A DNA stretch of 64,000 bases from Salegentibacter salarius (GCF_900168265.1 NZ_FVZF01000014.1:22927-86926); one strand, 5' to 3'; positions 17,612 through 26,755 are shown, counted from the first letter of the stretch. Numbers and translations: made by a program. The notes: generated from the letters alone by a model not told the origin.

Positions 17612-17824
17612 ATGATTAAGGAAGGGAGTAATGTAAAGTGGAAATGGGGTAATGGTGAAGCAAAAGGAAAAGTAACCAAAACTTATGCTGAAGAAGTTAC
17701 AAAAACCATAGATGGAAGCGAAATTATCCGAAAAGGGGAAGAAGGGAATAAAGCACTTTTTATAGAGCAGGAAGATGGTAGTAAAGTGCTGAAGCTGGAA
17801 AGTGAAGTTTCTAAATCAGATTAA
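17612..17824 (+). CDS. Small DUF2945 (hypervirulence-associated TUDOR-like) protein
   Basis: A 70-residue protein matching the DUF2945 pattern: start with G-S-x-V-x-W-x-W-G-x-G-x-A-x-G-K-V, a middle IDGSEIIRKGEEGNKALFIEQEDG and a Lys-rich end. The fold is a small Tudor-like barrel; molecular function is unknown. It is a single gene between the helicase terminator and the YciO-type gene. Confidence 0.85.
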   Translation: MIKEGSNVKWKWGNGEAKGKVTKTYAEEVTKTIDGSEIIRKGEEGNKALFIEQEDGSKVLKLESEVSKSD

Positions 17825-17889
17825 TTGAACCAATTTAAAAAATATCTGCTCGAAAATTTGTAAATTCTCGGGTATTAAAATTTATAACT

Positions 17890-18510
17890 ATGGCTGAATT
17901 ACTTAGAATTTATGACGAAAACCCAAGTCAGAAACATATTAATAAAGTAGTAGAAACTTTAAGAAACGGCGGACTTATAATTTACCCTACAGATACCGTG
18001 TATGGTCTAGGATGCGATATCACCAATACCTCAGCATTAGAAAAAATTGCTCAAATTAAAGGGGTGAAACTGGAAAAGGCTAATTTTTCTTTCGTTTGCG
18101 AAGATCTTAGCAATCTTTCGGATTATGTGAAGCAAATAGATTCTGCCACCTTTAAGGTTTTAAAGAGAAATCTTCCCGGGCCTTTTACTTTTATTCTTCC
18201 GGGGAATAATAACCTTCCAAATGTGTTTAAAAAGAAGAAAACAGTTGGGATTAGAGTGCCAGATAATGCTATTTGTAAAAGTATTGTGGCCACTTTGGGA
18301 AATCCTATTGTTTCCACTTCAATTTACGATGAAGATGAAGTACTGGAATACACCACAGATCCAGAATTGATAAAAGAGAAATGGGATCATTTAGTAGATC
18401 TTGTTATTGACGGTGGTTATGGAGATAATATACCATCTACGGTGGTAGATCTTACCACGCCGCAACCAGAAGTGATAAGAGAGGGGAAAGGAAGTATCGA
18501 AAACTTATAG
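17890..18510 (+). CDS. Sua5/YciO/YrdC family protein, YciO-like
   Basis: A 206-residue protein of the YrdC fold (threonylcarbamoyl-AMP synthase family). The PTDTVYGLGCDITN motif (about residues 33-46), the lysine of IKGVKLEKANFSF, the LPGPFTFILPG segment and VGIRVPDN line the nucleotide-binding cleft. The KxxKLEKANFSF form and length look more like YciO than like TsaC/Sua5, whose motif is normally KxRP. Whether it makes threonylcarbamoyl-AMP for tRNA t6A is therefore uncertain. Followed by a clear terminator. Confidence 0.88.
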   Translation: MAELLRIYDENPSQKHINKVVETLRNGGLIIYPTDTVYGLGCDITNTSALEKIAQIKGVKLEKANFSFVCEDLSNLSDYVKQIDSATFKVLKRNLPGPFTFILPGNNNLPNVFKKKKTVGIRVPDNAICKSIVATLGNPIVSTSIYDEDEVLEYTTDPELIKEKWDHLVDLVIDGGYGDNIPSTVVDLTTPQPEVIREGKGSIENL

Positions 18511-18539
18511 TTTTAAATAAAATTTTTGATAACACGTTA

Positions 18540-18570
18540 AAAGCCTGCTAAATGCAGGCTTTACTTTTTT
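18540..18570 (+). terminator. Rho-independent terminator after the YciO-like gene
   Basis: A perfect 9-bp stem (18540-18548 with 18554-18562), a TAAAT loop and an ACTTTTTT tail. Confidence 0.88.
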
Positions 18571-18611
18571 ATAGCGAGCTATAGTCCATAACTTAATAAA
18601 AAAAACACGCA

Positions 18612-19448
18612 ATGAATTATATTAAAACTAAGAACGAAGAACACGAAAATAAGACAAAGCTATTTTACGAAGATTATGGCGAAGGGCAACCGGTTATATT
18701 AATTCACGGCTGGCCTTTAAGTCATAAAATGTGGGAATACCAGGTAGAGAAAATCGTAGATGCCGGGTTTAGATGTATAAGTTACGATCGTCGCGGATTT
18801 GGTGATAGCGACAAACCCTGGGAAGGCTACGATTACGATACTTTAGCCTCAGATTTAAACGATGTTATTACTGCACTGGGACTTTCTGATACAATTATTG
18901 TAGGTTTTTCTATGGGTGGAGGAGAAGTTGCCCGATTTATAGGGAAATATGGAACCGCTAATGTATCTAAAGCTGCATTAATCTCTGCAGTACCACCTTT
19001 TATGCTGAAAACCGATGATAATCCTGATGGGCTTGAGAAAGAAGTTTTTGAAGGATTTAAAGAGGAAATTCGAAAAGACCGCGCAGGTTTCTTAGCTGGA
19101 TTTGGAGATAAATTTTACAATTACGATAAAAACAAAGATCGTATTAGTAAAGATCAAAAACATTACGATTGGAGTATTGCCTGCAGAGCTTCTTCTAAAG
19201 CAACTTTGGATTGTGTAGATTCTTTTGGTTTGACAGATTTTAGAGAAGATCTAAAGCAGTTTGATGTACCAACGCTAATAGTTCACGGAGATGATGATGA
19301 AATTGTGCCGATAGATATTGCCGGTAAGAAAAGTAAAGACCTAATTAAGGATAATACTTTTGAAATAATTGAGGGCGCACCACACGGATTGGTAATGACG
19401 CACAAAAAAGAGTTTAATGAGATCTTACTGCGATTTTTAAAGCAATAA
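18612..19448 (+). CDS. Alpha/beta hydrolase (non-haem chloroperoxidase-like)
   Basis: A 278-residue cytoplasmic alpha/beta hydrolase. HGWPLS (oxyanion-hole region, about residue 35), the nucleophile in GFSMGGGEVARF (Ser about 100), the acid in VHGDDDEIVPI (about 223) and the His in GAPHGLVMTHK (about 257) complete the triad. The GFSMGGGEVARF elbow is typical of bacterial enzymes annotated as non-haem chloroperoxidase/esterase; the natural substrate is unknown. Monocistronic, ended by a palindromic terminator. Confidence 0.92.
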   Translation: MNYIKTKNEEHENKTKLFYEDYGEGQPVILIHGWPLSHKMWEYQVEKIVDAGFRCISYDRRGFGDSDKPWEGYDYDTLASDLNDVITALGLSDTIIVGFSMGGGEVARFIGKYGTANVSKAALISAVPPFMLKTDDNPDGLEKEVFEGFKEEIRKDRAGFLAGFGDKFYNYDKNKDRISKDQKHYDWSIACRASSKATLDCVDSFGLTDFREDLKQFDVPTLIVHGDDDEIVPIDIAGKKSKDLIKDNTFEIIEGAPHGLVMTHKKEFNEILLRFLKQ

Positions 19449-19470
19449 AATATCGTCGTATTAGAAAATA

Positions 19471-19496
19471 AAAAACCCCGCAATTGCGGGGTTTTT
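19471..19496. terminator. Bidirectional terminator between convergent genes
   Basis: A perfect 26-base palindrome: A5, CCCCGCAATTGCGGGG, T5. It can serve both the hydrolase gene (+) and the OmpA lipoprotein gene (-). Confidence 0.93.
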
Positions 19497-19520
19497 CTAT
19501 ATTTAAAAGAATCAAAAAGC

Positions 19521-20354
19521 TTATTTAGCAGATTTCATTCCTTCTTCGATCATTCCGTAGAATTGGTCAAGTTTAGGAAGAACTACAATTCTTGTTCTTC
19601 TGTTTTTAGCACGACCTTCAGCAGTTTCGTTTGTAGCAACAGGAACATAGTAACTTCTACCGGCGGCAGTCATTCTAGCTGGCTCTACACCAAACTCATC
19701 CTGAAGAATTCTAACTACAGAAGTAGCTCTTTTCACACTAAGATCCCAGTTATCTTCGAACATTGAAGTTTTGATAGCTTTATCATCAGTATGTCCTTCT
19801 ACCATAAATTCGATGTCTGGCTTGTTTTTAACTACAGTAGCAACTTTACCAAGTACTTCTTTAGCACGATCGGTTACATTATATCTTCCACTGTCAAATA
19901 AAAGTTTATCTGAAATAGAAACGTAAACTACACCTTTTTCAACATTAATTTCAATGTCTTCATCAGCCATATTACCCAAAGCACCTTTTAAGCTTGTTAC
20001 AAGCGCTAAAGTTACAGAGTCTTTTTTGCTGATTGCATTACGCATAGATTGAATAGCCAAATCCTTTTCTTTGATGCTTTCAAGAGAACGCTCAAGGTTT
20101 TCAGCTTCTTTCTTAGAAAGCGTAGCAAGGTCACCTACGTTGTTTAGCAATGCCGCGTTGGTATTGTTAAGTCTTGAAATTTGTTGATTCAGGTTTTGTT
20201 TATCCTCTAAACACGCATTTAGTTTAATGGTTGCAGTGTTTAACTCATCCTGGGTTTGTTTTTGTTGTTCTTCAAGCTCAGCATATTTTTTATTAGATAC
20301 GCAAGAGGAAAACAAAAGAACGGCGGTAGCCGATAAAAGCATAATTCGTTTCAT
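19521..20354 (-). CDS. OmpA family outer-membrane lipoprotein
   Basis: A 277-residue protein with a lipoprotein signal (lipobox LFSSC, Cys18), a coiled coil over about residues 23-120 (heptad-rich EEQQKQTQDELNTA and following) and a C-terminal OmpA/MotB-like peptidoglycan-binding domain (about 140-265) with LLFDSGRYNVTDRA, VEGHTDDKAI and GRAKNRRTRIVV. This resembles Pal-type tethers joining outer membrane and cell wall. A CAAAAGTA sequence 33 bases upstream reads TACTTTTG on the coding strand and is a likely promoter element. Confidence 0.94.
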   Translation of the reverse strand: MKRIMLLSATAVLLFSSCVSNKKYAELEEQQKQTQDELNTATIKLNACLEDKQNLNQQISRLNNTNAALLNNVGDLATLSKKEAENLERSLESIKEKDLAIQSMRNAISKKDSVTLALVTSLKGALGNMADEDIEINVEKGVVYVSISDKLLFDSGRYNVTDRAKEVLGKVATVVKNKPDIEFMVEGHTDDKAIKTSMFEDNWDLSVKRATSVVRILQDEFGVEPARMTAAGRSYYVPVATNETAEGRAKNRRTRIVVLPKLDQFYGMIEEGMKSAK

Positions 20355-20386
20355 AATCTCGTAATTGTTATTAATGTTAGATGTTT

Positions 20387-20394
20387 CAAAAGTA
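20387..20394 (-). promoter_or_regulatory. Probable -7 promoter element of the OmpA lipoprotein gene
   Basis: It reads TACTTTTG on the minus strand, a match to TAnnTTTG, about 33 bases before the start codon. No clear -33 TTTG is seen. Confidence 0.45.
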
Positions 20395-20445
20395 TCAAAA
20401 AAATGTAAAGCGGAAAAAGAAGCTTTAGCATAAGTTTGAATCCTT

Positions 20446-21441
20446 TTATTTTAATTTAGAAAATTCTTTTTTGCTTAAACAAAAATAAGACCAAATAATA
20501 GATTTTAACTGAAAATATCTGATGTTTTTTGGAACTCTTTTTCGCTTTGAATGAATTTTTTTGAAGTTACCATAAAATGCGGTATGTGCTTGAAGAATAG
20601 CATATAAATGTGAGAATTTACCTTCGGCAATAAATTTAATTCCCGCAACGCCATCGAGGATCATCCTAATAAATAAAATGCCATAAACATTTGGTGCGGG
20701 CACATTTTTTAACAGCATATACAAGCTATTTCTAAAATTGAAAAAAGTCTTTCTTGGGTTCATACTATCTAAAGTAGCGCCACCCACATGGTAAACGGTG
20801 GAAATTCCACAAGATTTTATTTGATAGCCTAAATTATGAATGCGCCAACATAAATCTATTTCTTCCTGGTGAGCAAAAAAATCCTCATCTAATGCACCGG
20901 CTTCCCAGTAAACGTTTTTTCTTATCACCATACAGGCTCCGCTGGCCCAAAAAATAGGAACATCGTTATTATACTGTCCGTGGTCTACTTCTAAAGTATC
21001 AAAGATCCTCCCACGGCAAAAAGGATACCCGTATTTGTCTATATATCCTCCGGCAGCCCCGGCATATTCAAAGTAGTTTTTTCTTTTAAAATCGAGTATT
21101 TTAGGTTGTACCGCGGCTGTTTTAGGTTGATTTTTAAAGATTTCCAGTATCGGTTCTAACCAGTTTTTGGAAACTTCTACATCGCTGTTTAGCAATACAA
21201 AAATATCTTCGGTTAAATGGGAAAGGGCATCGTTGTAACCTTTGGCGAATCCGCCGTTCTCTTTATTCTGAATAATTTTTACCTGCGGAAAATTTTCCCT
21301 TAGAAATTCTACTGAATCATCGGTAGAAGCATTATCGGCTACATAAATATTGGCTCCTTCAGAAAAACGAATTACCGAAGGCAAAAACTGCTCCAGTAAG
21401 CTCCGTCCATTCCAGTTTAAAATTACTACTGCCGTGCTCAT
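20446..21441 (-). CDS. Glycosyltransferase family 2 protein
   Basis: A 331-residue GT-A fold glycosyltransferase. The N-terminus VVILNWNG, the YVADNASTDDSVEFL nucleotide-binding part, LLNSDVEV (DxD-like metal site, about residue 90) and the HQEEIDLCWRIHNLGY acceptor-side motif (about 195) are clear. The C-terminal part is basic and hydrophobic, suggesting membrane association. It overlaps the upstream HsdR_N-type gene by 4 bases, so the two are co-transcribed. Probably makes rhamnosyl-type or other surface glycan linkages; sugar specificity cannot be read. Confidence 0.93.
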   Translation of the reverse strand: MSTAVVILNWNGRSLLEQFLPSVIRFSEGANIYVADNASTDDSVEFLRENFPQVKIIQNKENGGFAKGYNDALSHLTEDIFVLLNSDVEVSKNWLEPILEIFKNQPKTAAVQPKILDFKRKNYFEYAGAAGGYIDKYGYPFCRGRIFDTLEVDHGQYNNDVPIFWASGACMVIRKNVYWEAGALDEDFFAHQEEIDLCWRIHNLGYQIKSCGISTVYHVGGATLDSMNPRKTFFNFRNSLYMLLKNVPAPNVYGILFIRMILDGVAGIKFIAEGKFSHLYAILQAHTAFYGNFKKIHSKRKRVPKNIRYFQLKSIIWSYFCLSKKEFSKLK

Positions 21442-21905
21442 GATCTTTCAGAAGTTTTAGAAGAAATATAATCGGGGATTTCAGGTAGAAAATGATATTT
21501 TTCTTCTTTATAATCCAGTTTGCAGAAGTAATGTTGCAATCCGTTGGTGAGCATTAAATAATCGGCTTTTAAACTCAAATTATACCTGGCGATTTGGTCA
21601 AAAACTTCCTGGGTTATTTTTATATGCGGGGCTTTACATTCTACCACTACTTTTATTTTTCCGTCAGGATAAAAAACTACCACATCATAGCGTTTAGTAA
21701 GTTTTCCCAGTTTTAATTGTTTTTCAACATTAATATGGTTCTTAGGGTAATTCTTATCTAAAGTAAGGAATTTAACCACGTGTTGTCTCACCCATTCTTC
21801 GGGAGTTAAAACCACAAATTTTTTCCGGAGTTCATCAAAAACGGCTATTTTATTTTCACTATTTTTGAACCGGAACGAGTATTTTGGAAAATTAAGCGCT
21901 AACAT
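21438..21905 (-). CDS. Solitary HsdR_N-type PD-(D/E)xK nuclease-like protein
   Basis: The frame is open to 21941, but the family start is the ATG at 21905 (LNFPKYSFRFK), giving 155 residues. It is only the N-terminal nuclease-like domain of type I restriction HsdR: LRKKFVVLTPEEWVRQH, then RYDVVVF with the metal-binding Asp (about residue 80) and VVVECKAP with the ExK pair (about 95). No helicase part, HsdM or HsdS is nearby, so it is not a restriction system. The same small protein next to a glycosyltransferase and holA is common in flavobacteria. Function unknown. Confidence 0.88.
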   Translation of the reverse strand: MLALNFPKYSFRFKNSENKIAVFDELRKKFVVLTPEEWVRQHVVKFLTLDKNYPKNHINVEKQLKLGKLTKRYDVVVFYPDGKIKVVVECKAPHIKITQEVFDQIARYNLSLKADYLMLTNGLQHYFCKLDYKEEKYHFLPEIPDYISSKTSERS

Positions 21906-21980
21906 AGGCCAAAAGTAAAAAAGAAAACCACAGCGCAGCAAGCTTCAGTTTAATTTAAAAATCAAAAATCCTTCACCTTA

Positions 21981-22985
21981 ATGGAAGAAGCAAAAGAGAT
22001 TGTAAATAATATTCAAAAAGGTAGTGTGTCGCCGCTTTACTTTTTAATGGGTGAAGAACCTTATTATATAGATAGGATCTCAGATTTTATAGCGCAGAAT
22101 TTACTGGCGGAAGAAGAAAAAGGTTTTAACCAAATCATTATGTATGGCCGAGATACCAATATTGATGAAATTGTGAGCAATGCCAAGCGCTACCCTATGA
22201 TGGCCGAAAGACAGGTGATTATCGTTAAAGAAGCACAAGACCTTTCCAGAAGCATAGAGAAACTGGTAGATTATGCCGAAAATCCGCAGCCTACCACCAC
22301 TTTGGTTTTTTGTTACAAATACAAAAGCCTTGACAAACGTAAGAAACTTTCTAAAGTCCTGAAGAAAAGCGGAATTTTGTTTGAAAGCAAACGCCTTTAC
22401 GAAAACCAGGTGGCCGACTGGATCATGAAAACTCTGAAAGCCAGAAACTATACCATTTCTCCTAAAGCAGCACAAATGCTGGTAGAATTTTTAGGAATTG
22501 ATCTTGGGAAAATTGATAACGAATTAAATAAACTTCAGCTTATCACACCAGAGGGTACTCAAATTACCCCAGAGCTTATTGAGCAAAATATAGGAATAAG
22601 TAAAGACTTTAATAATTTTGAGTTGCGGAAAGCAATTGGAATGCGAGATTCTTTAAAGGCGCATCGCATTGTAAATTATTTTGCCCAGAACCCAAAAGAC
22701 AATCCAATGGTAGTTACCATTTCGCTATTGTTTTCTTATTTCTCACAAATTATGCAATATCACGGGCTGCCAGATAAATCTAAAGCTAACGTAGCGAAAC
22801 AGCTTAAAGTTCACCCTTATTTTGTGGGAGATTATGTGGTAGCAGCAAAAAATTATCCAATGAAAAAAGTGAGTCAGGTAATTGGTTTGTTGCACGAAAG
22901 CGATGTTAAAGGAAAAGGTGTGGGAGCGGTGAATATCTCTCACGGCGATTTACTCAAAGAATTAATGGTTAAGATCTTAAATTAA
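21981..22985 (+). CDS. holA: DNA polymerase III subunit delta
   Basis: A 334-residue clamp-loader subunit that opens the sliding clamp. HolA features: N-terminal PLYFLMGEEPYYIDRI replacing a P-loop, TTLVFCYKYKSLDKRKKLSK, the FLGIDLGKIDNELNKL helix and the C-terminal collar region PYFVGDYVVAAKNYP. No Walker motif is expected in delta. It is followed 1 base later by menA, so the two may share a transcript; divergent from the HsdR_N/GT2 pair. Confidence 0.93.
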   Translation: MEEAKEIVNNIQKGSVSPLYFLMGEEPYYIDRISDFIAQNLLAEEEKGFNQIIMYGRDTNIDEIVSNAKRYPMMAERQVIIVKEAQDLSRSIEKLVDYAENPQPTTTLVFCYKYKSLDKRKKLSKVLKKSGILFESKRLYENQVADWIMKTLKARNYTISPKAAQMLVEFLGIDLGKIDNELNKLQLITPEGTQITPELIEQNIGISKDFNNFELRKAIGMRDSLKAHRIVNYFAQNPKDNPMVVTISLLFSYFSQIMQYHGLPDKSKANVAKQLKVHPYFVGDYVVAAKNYPMKKVSQVIGLLHESDVKGKGVGAVNISHGDLLKELMVKILN

Positions 22986-22986
22986 T

Positions 22987-23889
22987 ATGAGTAAAATAAA
23001 TTCGTGGATAGGTGCTGCCAGATTAAGAACATTACCCTTATCAATTTCAGGGATTATTGTGGGAACTACCATTGCGGTTAGCGAAGGTGTGTTTAGCATT
23101 ATTATTTTTAGTCTTGCACTAGCTACCACTTTAGGATTACAGGTGCTATCAAATTTTGCCAACGATTATGGCGATGGTGTCAAGGGAACCGATAACGAAG
23201 ATAGGGTAGGACCGCAACGGGCTTTACAAAGCGGGCTAATTACCCAAAAGGAAATGCTTCAGGGTATTATAATTACAGCAATTGTTACCTTGCTTTTTGC
23301 CATTCTACTTATTTATGTAGCTTTTGGAAAAGAAAATTTAGGCTATGCGCTATTTTTCTTTCTACTGGGAATAGCTGCAATTGCTGCTGCTATAAAATAC
23401 ACGGTTGGTAAATCGGCATACGGTTACCGAGGGCTTGGAGATGTTTTTGTATTTATTTTCTTTGGGTTAGTTGCGGTATACGGTTCTTATTTTTTATATG
23501 CACACCAATGGAATTGGCTCGTATTGCTTCCGGCATTTAGTATTGGGTTTTTAAGTATGGGTGTTTTAAATCTCAATAATATGAGAGACCGGGCTTCTGA
23601 CGAAAAAGCGGGTAAAATTACCTTAGTGGTAAAACTTGGCGCCAAAAACGCGAAAAACTATCATTATGCCCTCATTCTGGGAGCTATTCTTTGCCTGGTT
23701 TTATTCACGGTACTTAGCCTGGAAAGTATAAATGATTTTCTGTACCTGCCAGCTTTTATTCCTTTAATTCTGCATCTTAAAAGAGTGGTAGAAAATGAAA
23801 ATGCTACCCTGCTGGATCCTGAACTAAAGGTTTTAGCACTTTCTACCTTTGCCACGGCAGTTCTTTTTGGACTGGGGCAGATCTGGTAG
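22987..23889 (+). CDS. menA: 1,4-dihydroxy-2-naphthoate polyprenyltransferase
   Basis: A 300-residue integral membrane UbiA-family prenyltransferase with about eight membrane helices. The first Asp-rich motif is NFANDYGDGVKGTDNEDR (about residues 57-74), followed by GPQRALQSG; the second is NNMRDRASDEKAGK (about 198-211). These bind the Mg-prenyl diphosphate. It joins the naphthoate head group to a polyprenyl tail in menaquinone synthesis. The window also holds menC and menE, but not menB, menD or menF. Confidence 0.95.
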   Translation: MSKINSWIGAARLRTLPLSISGIIVGTTIAVSEGVFSIIIFSLALATTLGLQVLSNFANDYGDGVKGTDNEDRVGPQRALQSGLITQKEMLQGIIITAIVTLLFAILLIYVAFGKENLGYALFFFLLGIAAIAAAIKYTVGKSAYGYRGLGDVFVFIFFGLVAVYGSYFLYAHQWNWLVLLPAFSIGFLSMGVLNLNNMRDRASDEKAGKITLVVKLGAKNAKNYHYALILGAILCLVLFTVLSLESINDFLYLPAFIPLILHLKRVVENENATLLDPELKVLALSTFATAVLFGLGQIW

Positions 23890-24067
23890 TAAACCACATG
23901 GAGCAAGCTCAAGAAGCATTATTATTAGAAAATATCATTTGATTTGGAAACAAGCCTGCGAGCATTTAATCTCGATTATCGAGTAAGTTTAACAAAATTA
24001 TATATTCGGTAAGTTGAAGCTTCTTTTGTCGAATTCTTAAATTAGGGAAAACCATAAAAATTAAGTT

Positions 24068-24748
24068 ATGAAAATCACTTTTTACGGACAGAGTTGTTTG
24101 GGAATTAAAATAGGAGATATCAATGTTTTGGTTGATCCGTTTATAACCGGAAATGATCTGGCCAAAGATAAAATCAATATCAAAGATTTAAAGGCCGATT
24201 ATATATTATTAACCCACGCACACCAGGACCATACTTTAGATGCTGAAGAAATTGCGAAAAATACGGGAGCGGTAATCGTAAGTAATTTTGAAATCGCTAA
24301 TCACTATGAGGAGAAAGGCATAGAAGTGCACCCTATGAATCATGGGGGTAATTGGGAGTTCGAATTCGGAAAAGTGAAATACGTAAATGCCATACACACC
24401 AGTTCTTTTCCAGATGGGAAATACGGTGGGCAGCCGGGTGGTTTTGTGATAGAAGGAGAACACAAGAATATCTATATTGCCGGCGATACCGCACTTACTA
24501 TGGATATGAAATTAATTCCGCATCATACCACTTTAGATTTGGCAATTCTTCCAATTGGAGACAATTTTACCATGGGGGTAGAAGATGCTATTATTGCCAG
24601 TGATTTTGTTGAATGCGATAAAGTTTTAGGTTGCCATTATGATACCTTTGGCTACATTGAAATAGACCACGAAGAGGCTAAGAGAAAGTTTTTTGATGAA
24701 GGGAAAGACCTTATGCTTCTTGAAATTGGAGAAAGTCTGGAACTTTAG
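24068..24748 (+). CDS. UPF0173 metal-dependent hydrolase (metallo-beta-lactamase fold)
   Basis: A 226-residue MBL-fold protein, the usual length of the UPF0173/YtkL family. Metal ligands are visible in LLTHAHQDHTLDAEE (HxHxDH, about residues 47-60), the His in AIHTSSFPDGKYGG, GDTALTMDM and the last His in GCHYDTFGYIE. The physiological substrate is unknown. It sits between menA and menC. The 178 bases upstream contain only a short CTCGAT-T-ATCGAG palindrome near 23970-23985. Confidence 0.93.
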   Translation: MKITFYGQSCLGIKIGDINVLVDPFITGNDLAKDKINIKDLKADYILLTHAHQDHTLDAEEIAKNTGAVIVSNFEIANHYEEKGIEVHPMNHGGNWEFEFGKVKYVNAIHTSSFPDGKYGGQPGGFVIEGEHKNIYIAGDTALTMDMKLIPHHTTLDLAILPIGDNFTMGVEDAIIASDFVECDKVLGCHYDTFGYIEIDHEEAKRKFFDEGKDLMLLEIGESLEL

Positions 24749-24775
24749 TTTCGGCCTGGCCAAATAATAAAATAT

Positions 24776-25810
24776 ATGCAGGCAGATTATAAAAAGTATA
24801 TCTTAAATTTTAAACGCCCCAGCGGAACTTCGCGGGGCGTTCTTACTACTAAAGAAACCTGGTTTCTAAAAATCACCGATGGTGATAAGGTTGGCTACGG
24901 CGAATGTGGAATTCTTAGAAGTCTAAGTATAGACGATAGGCCAGATTACGAAGAAAAATTGCGATGGGTTTGCAACAATATTAATTTGGGAGAGACCATG
25001 CTTTGGGAAGAATTAAAAGAATTTCCAAGCATTCAAATTGGGATAGAAATGGCTTTTAGATCATTAAAGGCTAAAAATCCGTTCGAAATATTTCCTTCTG
25101 AATTTACGGATGGAAAAGCTACAATACCCATTAACGGGTTAATATGGATGGGAGAAAAATCTTTTATGAAATCTCAAATTCAGGAAAAAATTGAAGCCGG
25201 TTTTGATTGTATTAAAATGAAAATTGGTGCGATAGATTTTGAAACCGAATTAGAGCTTTTAAAATATATAAGAACCGAATTTTCTTCCGAAGAAATAGAA
25301 TTACGCGTAGATGCAAATGGAGCTTTTAAACCTACTGAAGCTTTAGAAAAACTGAAGCGTTTAAGTGAGTTTCACTTACACAGTATAGAGCAACCTATAA
25401 AGCAGGGACAATGGGAGAAAATGAGAGATTTGTGTGAGAAAACACCGCTTCCAATTGCTCTGGATGAAGAACTTATAGGAGTTTTTGATGTAACTAAGAA
25501 GAAAGAATTACTACAAACAATAAAGCCGCAGTATATTATTTTAAAGCCGAGTTTAATCGGTGGTTTTAAAGGTACACAAGAGTGGATTGATCTTGCGGAA
25601 GAACAAAATATTGGTTGGTGGATTACCAGTGCTTTAGAAAGCAATGTGGGCCTCAGCGCAATTTCGCAATTTACTTATACTAAATACAGTAAAATGCCAC
25701 AGGGACTGGGTACCGGAAGTTTGTATACTAACAATATAGAGAGTCCGTTAGAAGTGACGAAAGGAAATATTCAATATAATCCGGCTAAAAGCTGGGAATT
25801 TAATTTTTAG
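24776..25810 (+). CDS. menC: o-Succinylbenzoate synthase
   Basis: A 344-residue enolase-superfamily enzyme that dehydrates SHCHC to o-succinylbenzoate in menaquinone synthesis. Visible are the catalytic KMKIG lysine (about residue 140), the metal ligands in RVDANGAF (about 180), EQP (about 206), ALDEEL (about 230) and the second catalytic lysine in ILKPSLIGG (about 260). ATG at 24776, 27 bases after the UPF0173 stop; 3 bases separate it from the CPBP protease gene, so they form one operon. Confidence 0.94.
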   Translation: MQADYKKYILNFKRPSGTSRGVLTTKETWFLKITDGDKVGYGECGILRSLSIDDRPDYEEKLRWVCNNINLGETMLWEELKEFPSIQIGIEMAFRSLKAKNPFEIFPSEFTDGKATIPINGLIWMGEKSFMKSQIQEKIEAGFDCIKMKIGAIDFETELELLKYIRTEFSSEEIELRVDANGAFKPTEALEKLKRLSEFHLHSIEQPIKQGQWEKMRDLCEKTPLPIALDEELIGVFDVTKKKELLQTIKPQYIILKPSLIGGFKGTQEWIDLAEEQNIGWWITSALESNVGLSAISQFTYTKYSKMPQGLGTGSLYTNNIESPLEVTKGNIQYNPAKSWEFNF

Positions 25811-25813
25811 TAA

Positions 25814-26755
25814 ATGTATATAGCTGAAGCTTTTAAATATCGTTATGATTTTTGGCGATATATTATTGGAACTTTATTGGTTTTTATTGGTGTTGTTATT
25901 GGGCAAATTCCTTTAGGTATAGCTGTTTTTCTGGAACGGGGAATGGAAATAGCCGAAATGACTGAAGGAGAACTTATGCAGGTTTTAGATTCTAACTTCA
26001 CATTTTTTCTAATCTTGCTCACTTTTGCTGCAGGTCTTGGCGTTCTTTTACTAGTTGTAAAATTATTGCATAATCAACCTATAAAATCGCTTACCACCAG
26101 CCGAAAAAAGGTTGACTGGGGGCGCGTTTGGTTTGGTTTTGGTCTTGTAGCTGCTTTTACTATTATCGTTACGCTAATAGAGTATTCGGTAAATCCTGAA
26201 GATTTTCTGATAAACTTTCAGCCGGTTCCGTTTGCCATTTTGGTAGGGATCGCCATTATAATGATTCCGCTGCAAACCAGTTTTGAAGAATATTTATTCC
26301 GCGGATATTTTATGCAGGGGCTTGGCACACTCGTTAAAAATCGTTGGGTGCCTTTAATAGTTACTTCAGTATGTTTTGGGGGCTTACATTTCTTTAACCC
26401 CGAAGTAACCCAAATGGGGAACTTGATTATGATCTATTATATCGGTACCGGATTTTTATTGGGAATAATGACATTAATGGATGAAGGTATGGAACTGGCT
26501 TTAGGCTTTCATGCCGGCAACAACCTTACTGCCGCTCTGCTCGTTACCGCCGATTGGACAGCGTTTCAAACAGAATCTATTTTTAAGGATATTTCAGACC
26601 CAACTGCGGGAATTGACGTTCTGGTGCCCGTATTTATAATTTATCCCCTTTTCTTATTTATTATGGCTAAAAAATATGGTTGGAGTGACTGGAAGAATAA
26701 ACTCTTTGGAAAGGTAGAAAAGCCTGAAACCCTAAAACTTTCTGAAGAAAGTTAA
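25814..26755 (+). CDS. CPBP family intramembrane glutamic protease
   Basis: A 313-residue membrane protein with about eight helices carrying the CAAX-protease/bacteriocin-processing (CPBP, Abi) motifs: FEEYLFRG (EExxxR, about residues 156-163), GGLHFFNP (FxxxH type) and GFHAGNN. These form the active site of Rce1-like intramembrane proteases. Substrate unknown. It sits between menC and menE, a placement also usual in flavobacteria as far as I recall; a link with quinone synthesis is not proven. Confidence 0.92.
   Translation: MYIAEAFKYRYDFWRYIIGTLLVFIGVVIGQIPLGIAVFLERGMEIAEMTEGELMQVLDSNFTFFLILLTFAAGLGVLLLVVKLLHNQPIKSLTTSRKKVDWGRVWFGFGLVAAFTIIVTLIEYSVNPEDFLINFQPVPFAILVGIAIIMIPLQTSFEEYLFRGYFMQGLGTLVKNRWVPLIVTSVCFGGLHFFNPEVTQMGNLIMIYYIGTGFLLGIMTLMDEGMELALGFHAGNNLTAALLVTADWTAFQTESIFKDISDPTAGIDVLVPVFIIYPLFLFIMAKKYGWSDWKNKLFGKVEKPETLKLSEES

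Noticed and set aside
21438..21905. A type I restriction-modification system
   Set aside because: Only the HsdR N-terminal domain is present; no helicase, HsdM or HsdS gene is near it.
23970..23986. CTCGAT-T-ATCGAG palindrome between menA and the UPF0173 gene as a terminator
   Set aside because: It is short, has a 1-base loop and no T run; it may be chance.
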